From positions 1 through 7,797 of the forward strand of contig CAIYWO010000253.1 in the NCBI GenBank assembly GCA_903929925.1: a stretch of 7,797 bases of DNA, in the 5' to 3' direction. Position 1 is the stretch's first letter; each line of letters opens with the position of its first letter. A model generated the notes under the pieces. The model made no database searches, was not told the DNA's origin, and was given only the letters and a program-made list of their open reading frames with translations. Both the position numbers and the translations under genes were made by a program. This document shows, one piece after another, positions 1 to 6,136 of this stretch. The stretch is from an uncultured beta proteobacterium (GTDB lineage: Bacteria; Pseudomonadota; Gammaproteobacteria; Burkholderiales; Burkholderiaceae_B).

Positions 1-91
1 GCAAAAAACGCAAGGTGCTGAGGCGTTCAGAGGCTTTAGCGCGCATGGCATCTTTTACAGCATTCGCGAGGCGCAATTTTAGATCTGACAT
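1..91 (-). CDS. yqeY: YqeY/GatB-domain protein, 5' fragment
   Basis: Only the first 30 codons are inside the window; the gene runs off the left edge. The readable peptide starts MSDLKLRLANAVKDAM and continues RAKASERLSTLRFL. This matches the N-terminal helical pattern of YqeY proteins (M-x-L-K-x-R-L-x-x-x-x-K-x-A-M-R-x-K-x-x-x-R-L-x-T-L-R). YqeY proteins share a domain with the tRNA-amidotransferase subunit GatB, and their exact role is unsettled. The ATG at 91 is preferred over an in-frame ATG at 100 because a GGA (103-101) lies 9 bases upstream of it, whereas it would abut the one at 100. The gene lies 38 bases downstream of dnaE2 on the same strand, with no obvious terminator between them. 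In many proteobacteria yqeY sits between rpsU and dnaG; here dnaE2 occupies the rpsU position. The family call rests on a short segment. Confidence 0.8.
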   Translation of the reverse strand, partial: MSDLKLRLANAVKDAMRAKASERLSTLRFL

Positions 92-129
92 GATGTGCAT
101 TCCGAAAAAAGTGACTGGAGACGGCTCAA

Positions 130-3100
130 TTATAGAGTGTGTGTGATTTTGAGCGTACGCAATAATCCTGTATGGTCTTCAAGGCGGCCCGCCAATAGAT
201 GCTTGACACCTTGTACCTGTTGCCAAACGCCCACTACACCGAGAAGTGGCGCATGTAAAAGAGTTTGGCGCTCCCGTTCTAGCAAAGATGCACGCACAAT
301 CACGTTGATGCAGCCTGTTTCATCTTCGAGTGTGACAAATAAAATACCGTTAGCCGTAGGAGGGCGCTGTCTAAGCGTCACGAGCCCACAGGCACGCGCG
401 AGTCGACCATGGTCGAGGTCGTTTAGTACCTGGGCCGAGCAAAAACGCAAGGTATTTAATTGCCCGCGCAGTAAAGCAAGGGGATGACGTCCGAGCGTGT
501 AGCCGAGCTGACGGTAATCCGTGAGCATGTTTTCGGCTTCGCTAGGCGGTGGCAGATCGACTGTGATGTCGTCCTGAATAGGGGCATCGCGCAACAAACC
601 TTTGGTTGCGATATGGCCGGTCACTTCCCATGCGGCATGCCGACGATGCGTAGACCAGCGATCGAACGTCCCAACTTGCGCTAATTTTTGCAGCGTACTG
701 TGGTTGAGTCTCGTGCGCTGTGCGAAATCCTGGAGATCTAAAAAAGGCGCCTCGCTACGGACTTGTTCAATGAGACGCGCTGAGACCTGCTCCAATCCAC
801 TTATCTGGTTAAAACCCAACTGTACGACAGGGCGAGTACCTGGCAATGACCGTGTGAGTGTGCAGTCCCACATACTCATTTCAGCGTCGACTGGCTGGAC
901 CTGCACGCCGTGGCGACGCGCATCTTGTATCAATTGTGATGGGGCATAAAAGCCCATTGGCTGTGCATTGAGTAGCGCCACCAGAAAAGCCTCAGGCTCA
1001 TGGCATTTGAGCCAAGCACTCACATAGGCCAGGAGGGCAAAACTGGCTGCATGACTTTCAGGGAATCCGTATTCTCCGAAGCCCTCAATTTGTTTAAAAA
1101 TTGCATCGGCGAATTCTGGTGTGTAACCATTAGCGAGTAGTCCGTTGACTAGGCGGGTTCGAAATTGATCTACACCGCCTTTACGTCGCCAGGCAGCCAT
1201 GGATCTACGTAATGCGTCAGCTTGACCCGCGTTGAAACCGGCCGCGACCATGGCGATTTTCATGACTTGTTCTTGAAAAATCGGTATGCCTAAGGTGCGT
1301 TGCAGGACTTCACGTACGGCAGGACTTGGGTAGTCGACAGCTTCCAGGCCTTGGCGTCGCCTAAGGTAAGGGTGCACCATGCCGCCTTGAATCGGACCAG
1401 GTCGCACGATGGCAACTTCGATCACGAGATCGTAAAAGCAACGCGGCTTGAGTCGCGGCAACATGCTCATTTGTGCACGCGATTCGATCTGGAAAACGCC
1501 AACGGTATCTGCCTGACAAATCATGTCGTAGGTCGCCAGGTCACCCTGCGGGACATCATGTAGCTCGAAACGCTCTAAACCGCGTCGCCGGGCGGCTAAA
1601 TGCAAGGCCTGACGGATAACGGTCAGCATTCCTAGCGCTAGTACATCTACTTTGAGCAAGCCCACGGCATCCAAGTCATCTTTATCCCACTGCACGACGC
1701 TACGGTGTGGCATCGAGGCGTTTTCTATGGGTACCATGCGCGAGAGCAAACCGCGAGCAAGCACGAAACCACCTGGATGCTGGGATAAATGACGCGGGAA
1801 ACCCATGAGCGCCTGAGCGAGCTGCGCCCATTGTTGGGTAACAACTTCTTCGGTATCCATTCCCGCCTCAGCAAGACGATTCAATAAGTCTTGCTTGCCA
1901 TCCCACCAGCGATAGGATTTGGCCACACGATCGATGCGTGTTGGCTCAATACCCAATGCACGTCCACTATCGCGTAACGCACTACGTGGTCGGTAAGACG
2001 TGACGACCGCTGTCAAGGCCGCACGTGTACGACCGTATTTTTGATACAAGTATTGAATGACTTCTTCGCGACGGTGATGTTCAAAGTCAACATCGATATC
2101 GGGCGGTTCATTGCGCTCACGACTAATGAATCGCTCGAACAGCGCATTACCGTTTGCAGGATCGACAGAGGTGATGCCCAAGCAATAGCAAACAGCGGAG
2201 TTTGCGGCCGAACCTCGCCCCTGACAAAGGATGCCACGACTGACGGCAAATTTGACTAGGTCATAAACCGTTAGAAAGTAAGCCTCATATTGCAATTCCG
2301 CGATAAGCGTAAGTTCTGCCTCGAGCTGCGTTTGTACTTGAATGGGTATGCCTTTCGGATACCGTTGTTGTGCTCCCAGCAGTGTTTGTTCGCGCAGGTA
2401 CTGCTTGGCGGTGTAGCCATTCGGGACAACTTCTTCGGGGTATTCGTAGCGCAAACTGTCCAGGGTAAAAGTACAGAGTTGTGCAATGCGGATGGTTTCT
2501 TGCAGCAGCTCCGCTCGATACAGGGTGGCTAGACGCATACGACTGCGTAAATGTTGCTCTGCGTTCGCGGCGAGTACATAGCCACAATCGCTGACCGTTT
2601 TGCGTAAACGGATCGCTGCGAGCGTGTCGTGCAGAGGCTTGCGCGAACGCTTGTGCATTTCAACTTGTCCGAGCGCGACGCAAGGTAAGGCGTGGTGCTT
2701 TGCGGCGTATTCGATTTGCTGATTCATTGAGCGTTCGTGACTCCGATGCAAGTAACTGACACCCACCCAAGCGCGTTCGGGGCAGGCTGTCTTGAGCCAT
2801 TGCAAGCGTTGGTCCAGTTCTTGGGGTGTTGTGAAGTGATCCGGCAGGAGAATACCCAGACAATACTGGGTGAGTACCTCGTCGGGGTGCAAGAGGTACT
2901 CACCTTTTGGGGCTTGCATGCGGCCACGCGTAATAGTTTCACATAAGTTGCCATAGCCCTCGCGATTTTGTGCCAGCAAAATTATTCGAAATGATCCGTA
3001 CGCCTTGGGCGTTATACGTAACTCCGAACCCACCAAAAGTTTTAGACCTGTTTTTTTAGCCTCAACATGCGCGCGCACAATACCCGCAAGTGAGCATTCG

Positions 3101-3246
3101 TCCGTCAGCGCAAGTGCGTGATAGCCTAGCGCAGCGGCTTGCGTAACGAGGCTTTCCGGTGCCGAGGCGCCGCGCAAAAAGGAGAAGTGACTTGAGGCGC
3201 TGAGTTCTGCGTACTCTGGCAGCCCTGAGAGTTGTTCTGTATGCAT
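130..3246 (-). CDS. dnaE2: Error-prone DNA polymerase DnaE2 (ImuC), C-family alpha subunit
   Basis: This is the catalytic polymerase of the ImuA-ImuB-ImuC mutasome, which performs SOS-induced translesion synthesis. With the ATG at 3246 it is 1038 residues, normal for DnaE2. Order of domains: an N-terminal PHP-like domain (FSFLRGAS about residues 21-28), then palm and fingers with PDIDVDF giving aspartates D385 and D387 and KVDVLALG giving D534, so all three metal-binding aspartates are present. The family signature NAQPMGFYAPSQL is near 760-772, and a C-terminal OB-fold spans about 950-1025. The usual PHP histidine pair is absent (YAELSASSHF), fitting a polymerase without PHP proofreading. 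The ATG at 3246 lies 4 bases after the imuB stop. An in-frame ATG at 3267 would overlap imuB by 17 bases and cannot be excluded; the GTG at 3384 lies deep inside imuB and is unlikely. The last residues (RTLKITHTL) lack the RSRDFH-like ending common in the family. Confidence 0.96.
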   Translation of the reverse strand: MHTEQLSGLPEYAELSASSHFSFLRGASAPESLVTQAAALGYHALALTDECSLAGIVRAHVEAKKTGLKLLVGSELRITPKAYGSFRIILLAQNREGYGNLCETITRGRMQAPKGEYLLHPDEVLTQYCLGILLPDHFTTPQELDQRLQWLKTACPERAWVGVSYLHRSHERSMNQQIEYAAKHHALPCVALGQVEMHKRSRKPLHDTLAAIRLRKTVSDCGYVLAANAEQHLRSRMRLATLYRAELLQETIRIAQLCTFTLDSLRYEYPEEVVPNGYTAKQYLREQTLLGAQQRYPKGIPIQVQTQLEAELTLIAELQYEAYFLTVYDLVKFAVSRGILCQGRGSAANSAVCYCLGITSVDPANGNALFERFISRERNEPPDIDVDFEHHRREEVIQYLYQKYGRTRAALTAVVTSYRPRSALRDSGRALGIEPTRIDRVAKSYRWWDGKQDLLNRLAEAGMDTEEVVTQQWAQLAQALMGFPRHLSQHPGGFVLARGLLSRMVPIENASMPHRSVVQWDKDDLDAVGLLKVDVLALGMLTVIRQALHLAARRRGLERFELHDVPQGDLATYDMICQADTVGVFQIESRAQMSMLPRLKPRCFYDLVIEVAIVRPGPIQGGMVHPYLRRRQGLEAVDYPSPAVREVLQRTLGIPIFQEQVMKIAMVAAGFNAGQADALRRSMAAWRRKGGVDQFRTRLVNGLLANGYTPEFADAIFKQIEGFGEYGFPESHAASFALLAYVSAWLKCHEPEAFLVALLNAQPMGFYAPSQLIQDARRHGVQVQPVDAEMSMWDCTLTRSLPGTRPVVQLGFNQISGLEQVSARLIEQVRSEAPFLDLQDFAQRTRLNHSTLQKLAQVGTFDRWSTHRRHAAWEVTGHIATKGLLRDAPIQDDITVDLPPPSEAENMLTDYRQLGYTLGRHPLALLRGQLNTLRFCSAQVLNDLDHGRLARACGLVTLRQRPPTANGILFVTLEDETGCINVIVRASLLERERQTLLHAPLLGVVGVWQQVQGVKHLLAGRLEDHTGLLRTLKITHTL
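2869..2904. repeat. 12-bp perfect inverted repeat inside dnaE2
   Basis: GGTGAGTACCTC (2869-2880) and GAGGTACTCACC (2893-2904) are exact reverse complements separated by 12 bases. On the + strand the second arm is followed by TTTT, giving a terminator-like shape antisense to dnaE2; on the sense strand it would be a strong mRNA hairpin without a T-run. A smaller stem ACCCAG/CTGGGT (2854-2859 and 2866-2871) overlaps the outer edge of the first arm, so the two cannot form fully together. The bases encode KGEYLLHPDEVLTQY of the polymerase, so coding constraint also acts here. A function is not established. Confidence 0.7.
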
Positions 3247-3250
3247 GGAG

Positions 3251-4603
3251 CTAGCTGAAGATTCCATGCAAATACCAATGAGCGGGATCAACATCACGCT
3301 CACGGTAAATCCAATAGCGCGCGCCAGTTTTGTCGCGCGCCTCAAAATAATCTCTTGCAATACTTGCGCCATCCCACCAGCCACACTCTAGGCGTTCAGG
3401 GCCACGTAAGAGCTCAAGTGTTGTGTGATAAAACGGCCGATCCCGCTCTACGCGTAGTGCGATTGGAACGGGCAACAACCAGAAAGGTCGCTCGAGCAAC
3501 TGGGAATTTTCTTCTTGTACAGATTTTGCGTGATTAGCAGGTGTACATATCCAGTTGTTTGCGATCTCAGGCCTGTGATCAGCGACCGGTGCGGGGTGTA
3601 ATAAAGACTGGGGCCCTAGTCTTGAGGCAAGTAGGTCGAAAAGTTTGCGGCGCTCAGCAGGGGTGCGAAGCGTTTCCGGAAACAGCCCTCCTGCCGTCTG
3701 TTGTAGCGCGCTGATCTCAAGACTCTCTAGCGTTAACGCTACAACGGAATCTTTCAAAGGCAAGCGTTCAAGATGCTCATGTACTAACAGAGTCAGGCTG
3801 CCGAGGGTATGCACAGGTTCGGCGAAAGCTAACTCGTGTTGTGTGTGTACGGCACTCTCCTTGTAGCGCTCGTGGTGCAAGGTAAGTCGTAAGCGGGTGA
3901 GGGCGCTACGCTTGGCAACAAGCCATGCGCACAGCTGCGACAGCATGTGCTCAAGGACATGCATGATGGCCGCGGTGTGCTCCATGCGTTCAGTCAAATC
4001 CAGACGCTGTACGAACTTAGGTGGCGGCACATAGGCGTTCAGGGTTGTGTGCACTTGACTGTAAGCGGCATCGAGTTCTTTTAGAAGCGCCGATCCGATT
4101 CGTCGTGATAGCCCTGCGCGCGGCAAGGTGCGTAAATCCTTAAATGTTTTGCAACCAATCGCATCGAGCCAGTCGCGATGCACCTGCGCGCCAGGTAGCG
4201 CGAGGCATGGTAATGGGTCGAGTGCCCGCTTCAATGAGGCCGATGAGCACGCGTAGCGGTGGAGTGCCTCGCTAGTATTCGTAAGCAGCCACGCGCCTGT
4301 CGGGGTGGGCGCCACACTTGTGGTGAGTTGACGATGCAGCGTGTTCGCGCGCATTCGTACGCCGTAGAGAATTTTTCGCAGACCACCAAATAGGCGCAGA
4401 CTTGCTTCTACTTCGAGCAATATGGTGTGTTTTTCCGCCTGAAAAACCCCGGGTGTATAGGCGAGTGCGTACTGCGCACAATGATCGAAAATCGATTGTT
4501 GCACTTGTACGGAACGTTCAGTTGTTAACGGCTCAGACTCAGGGTGCCAAGGCGGTTGCCAGCGTTCGAGTGCGTGTAGGCGTAGGCCGATCCATATCGC
4601 CAT
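3251..4603 (-). CDS. imuB: ImuB, Y-family-like mutasome scaffold protein
   Basis: ImuB (450 residues) is a pseudo-polymerase that links ImuC to the sliding clamp and to ImuA during damage-induced mutagenesis. The start MAIWIGLRLHALERW matches ImuB N-termini but carries no equivalent of the first catalytic aspartate of Pol IV. The second acidic site reads LLEVEASLRLFGG (62-74), where E66 may align with Glu104 of Pol IV but the neighbouring Asp is replaced by Val. A helix-hairpin-helix-like region lies at about 144-170. Family blocks VADHRPE (340-346), GWWDG (408-412) and WYLHG (443-447) are present. QTAGGLF (302-308) sits where a clamp-binding motif is expected but has Gly in place of the central Leu. 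The gene starts 65 bases inside imuA and has only a weak ribosome site, so translational coupling is likely. DNA synthesis by this protein is not expected. Confidence 0.95.
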   Translation of the reverse strand: MAIWIGLRLHALERWQPPWHPESEPLTTERSVQVQQSIFDHCAQYALAYTPGVFQAEKHTILLEVEASLRLFGGLRKILYGVRMRANTLHRQLTTSVAPTPTGAWLLTNTSEALHRYACSSASLKRALDPLPCLALPGAQVHRDWLDAIGCKTFKDLRTLPRAGLSRRIGSALLKELDAAYSQVHTTLNAYVPPPKFVQRLDLTERMEHTAAIMHVLEHMLSQLCAWLVAKRSALTRLRLTLHHERYKESAVHTQHELAFAEPVHTLGSLTLLVHEHLERLPLKDSVVALTLESLEISALQQTAGGLFPETLRTPAERRKLFDLLASRLGPQSLLHPAPVADHRPEIANNWICTPANHAKSVQEENSQLLERPFWLLPVPIALRVERDRPFYHTTLELLRGPERLECGWWDGASIARDYFEARDKTGARYWIYRERDVDPAHWYLHGIFS

Positions 4604-5276
4604 ATTGAGTGCTCATGAAGTCGTTATGCGTGTCGCGCGGGAGACAAAGTAATTTGCTGTGCAATGCACCTCGTCGTTTGATGACAGAAATATGCAAATT
4701 CCCTGCGTGATCGGGTTCTAGGGTGAGCCGTAGACTCGCGGGTGAGGCGGTTGCCTTGACTGCGAGTGGTCGGTACATCACGAAAAGGGTTTGGCTTGTT
4801 TGTGCAGCAAGCTGTAGTCGTTTGAGCGCAAGTTGTGGAATGGCATCTGTCCAGCAGAACAGCGCCGCACAACTCCCATTCTTTAGCGTTTGCTCTGCTG
4901 CCCACCACTGGTCACGGCGCTGGGCAGTTCGAACATAAAAAATGGCACGAGGCGTCTTTAACCAATTTTTCCAACAAACAATATTGGGGATGTACGGTGG
5001 ATTAATGAGCGCGATCGCCTGCAGCGGGTCGAGCGAGGCGAGCGCAGGGCGCAATAGGCGTAGTTCGCCAATCCCCGCACGCGCGATCAGGAGTTCAATT
5101 AATACGCCCGTTGGCCAGCCCCGACCAGGTAGTTCGGCATCAAGGCTGTCGTGCCCTGTGCCAATGGTGGGACGTGTGTAGGTACTGAGCTCAGAGCCTC
5201 GCCAAAGGTCTGGGTGAATGTGCTGTGGCTGAGCGATAGCACGGGTGTTTTGCGTTGAAATCGAGGAGAAAAGCAT
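4539..5276 (-). CDS. imuA: ImuA, RecA-like translesion synthesis accessory protein
   Basis: ImuA (245 residues) is the first gene of the SOS mutagenesis operon. The family is related to RecA/SulA and is required with ImuB for mutagenesis by ImuC. Diagnostic stretches are HPDLWRGSEL (21-30), a hydrophobic core following LDAELPGRGWPTG (45-57), WAAEQTLKNGSCAALFCW (125-142), LKRLQLAA (151-158) and IKRRG (199-203). The place of the Walker A loop reads ARAGIGELRLL (65-75) and has no Lys-Thr/Ser, so ATP hydrolysis of the RecA kind is unlikely; this degeneracy is usual for the family. The ATG at 5276 lies 28 bases downstream of the SOS box, giving a very short leader, and no strong Shine-Dalgarno is visible. 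The C-terminal tail, from about residue 224, is encoded in the region shared with imuB and is probably less constrained. Other SulA-like proteins are shorter, so ImuA is the best call. Confidence 0.94.
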   Translation of the reverse strand: MLFSSISTQNTRAIAQPQHIHPDLWRGSELSTYTRPTIGTGHDSLDAELPGRGWPTGVLIELLIARAGIGELRLLRPALASLDPLQAIALINPPYIPNIVCWKNWLKTPRAIFYVRTAQRRDQWWAAEQTLKNGSCAALFCWTDAIPQLALKRLQLAAQTSQTLFVMYRPLAVKATASPASLRLTLEPDHAGNLHISVIKRRGALHSKLLCLPRDTHNDFMSTQYGDMDRPTPTRTRTLATALAP

Positions 5277-5299
5277 GCTGAAGGTTGAAAGAGTTGAAG

Positions 5300-5329
5300 A
5301 ATAATACTGTACAAATATACAGTATTATT
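5300..5329. repeat. Perfect inverted repeat enclosing the SOS box
   Basis: Arms AATAATACTGT (5300-5310) and ACAGTATTATT (5319-5329) are exact reverse complements, 11 bases each, around an 8-base non-palindromic centre ACAAATAT. This extends the symmetry of the LexA site three bases beyond its 20-base core on the left side (5302-5304 plus 5300-5301) and correspondingly on the right. On the + strand it is followed by a T-rich run, but the stem has few G-C pairs and no + strand gene precedes it, so an operator is the better reading than a terminator. Confidence 0.85.
5305..5324 (-). promoter_or_regulatory. LexA operator (SOS box) of the imuA-imuB-dnaE2 operon
   Basis: The 20 bases TACTGTACAAATATACAGTA match the E. 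coli LexA consensus (TACTG, five TA steps, CAGTA) at 18 of 20 positions, including both invariant CTGT and ACAG half-sites with 8 bases between them. It lies 28 bases before the imuA start and inside a longer perfect inverted repeat (arms 5300-5310 and 5319-5329). Its position over the predicted -10 element fits direct repression by LexA. No lexA gene is present nearby, so the repressor is encoded elsewhere. Confidence 0.93.
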
Positions 5330-5340
5330 TTCTTTTTCAA
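5314..5340 (-). promoter_or_regulatory. Candidate sigma70 promoter for imuA-imuB-dnaE2
   Basis: On the - strand TTGAAA (5340-5335) resembles a -35 element and TATATT (5319-5314) a -10 element, each with 5 of 6 consensus bases. They are separated by 15 bases, shorter than the ideal 17. The -10 element falls inside the SOS box, as expected for a LexA-repressed promoter. Predicted transcripts would start near 5307. The short spacer and AT-rich setting make the exact hexamers uncertain. Confidence 0.45.
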
Positions 5341-5347
5341 ACCATCT

Positions 5348-6136
5348 TCAGATAAGAATTTTTTGTTGTTGCGTGTCGATTTCCCAGCGAACCATTCCTT
5401 CTGTTTGACCGACTGGGTTGTAGCGCCTTTCAAGAAAAATTGCTTTTCCATCAATGTGTTGCAGAATAATCGTGGTGCAGCGTGTACCGTATCGAGGATC
5501 CGTAATGAAGGGGCTGCCTAAAATTTTTTCGCGCGCAAGCCCAACACCTGTGTCAGGCAGTTCATGTTCGGCAGCCGCCGTCGTGTCTTGCAGAATACTA
5601 AATAATACTTCTGCCGAGGGGGACGTTACCTCATGCAGGTGGTTTTCAAGCGCGTTACGTGTGCGCAGCACTTTCGGCCAAGGTGCGTCCAGTACAGCGT
5701 TAGAGATCCCAAAGACTCCGGTTGTTAATTGCTGTGGTGGTGTAGCACTGCGGTTTGAGCAATACCAAAGTTCGCGATGATCCCCCACAAGCAGGTTGAA
5801 GCCGTTGTAAAGAGAGGAGTCTTGATGCACGCTCTGCGCGTACGCCTGGGCGGTGTGGTCTCCCCGCAAATAGTTTTCTGTGAGTAGTCCTCGCGAAGGC
5901 GCATCGAGCTTGCGCGGGGTCGGCTCACGGTAGTTCGTCAGCAAGGCGATCCGTCCTGAAAGCGTCATGCCGAGCCATGTACCGCCGGCCTCCAGATCGC
6001 GTCCCCCCAGAATATGCGCAGCGTCTTGCCAAGGTGCTGCGCTGAGGCTAGGGCGCGTGTGCAACTCATCGCGATTCGCCGCAATGATCAGTGGCCAGTC
6101 AGGCAGGCGGTTCAGAGAGAAAATTGCCAAGCACAT
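5348..6136 (-). CDS. NRDE/TANGO2-family protein
   Basis: This 262-residue protein belongs to the NRDE (TANGO2) family. It opens with MCLAIF, including the family's conserved Cys2, followed by AANRDE (19-24), GGRDLEAGGTWLG (44-56), ALLTNYR (64-70), SRGLL (81-85) and NGFNLLVGD (111-119), in the order typical of full-length members (about 250-280 residues). The fold is related to N-terminal-nucleophile hydrolases, but no hydrolase activity is established for the family. Eukaryotic TANGO2/HRG-9 and some bacterial relatives have been linked to heme trafficking; extending that here is inference. No signal peptide or membrane segment is seen, so it should be cytoplasmic. Its ATG shares a base with the stop of the upstream transporter gene (TAATG), and an AGG lies 7 bases before it inside that gene, indicating translational coupling. 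It ends 71 bases before imuA on the same strand. Confidence 0.93.
   Translation of the reverse strand: MCLAIFSLNRLPDWPLIIAANRDELHTRPSLSAAPWQDAAHILGGRDLEAGGTWLGMTLSGRIALLTNYREPTPRKLDAPSRGLLTENYLRGDHTAQAYAQSVHQDSSLYNGFNLLVGDHRELWYCSNRSATPPQQLTTGVFGISNAVLDAPWPKVLRTRNALENHLHEVTSPSAEVLFSILQDTTAAAEHELPDTGVGLAREKILGSPFITDPRYGTRCTTIILQHIDGKAIFLERRYNPVGQTEGMVRWEIDTQQQKILI

Noticed and set aside
1..453. Direct repeat AAAAACGCAAGGT at 4-16 and 441-453
   Set aside because: Both copies encode Thr-Leu-Arg-Phe, in yqeY and dnaE2; the 13-base match is best explained by shared codons, not by an element boundary.
95..487. Open frame of 130 codons on the + strand over the 3' end of dnaE2
   Set aside because: It lies antisense to the conserved OB-fold coding region, has no family-like sequence, and is rich in Arg, Ser and Cys as expected for a shadow frame.
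3247..3384. Longer dnaE2 reading frame beginning with GTG at 3384
   Set aside because: The extra residues overlap the conserved WYLHG end of ImuB in another frame and do not resemble DnaE2 N-termini.
3604..3623. 20-base near-perfect palindrome AAGACTGGGGCCCTAGTCTT in imuB
   Set aside because: It has no loop and one mismatched pair, lies within coding sequence, and has no neighbouring partner or regulatory context.
5300..5335. Rho-independent terminator on the + strand (palindrome followed by T-rich run)
   Set aside because: The stem is mostly A-T, no + strand gene precedes it, and the core is a near-consensus LexA site.
6016..6042. 7-bp inverted repeat GCGCAGC/GCTGCGC within the NRDE gene
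   Set aside because: Short arms with a 13-base loop inside a coding region are expected by chance at this composition.
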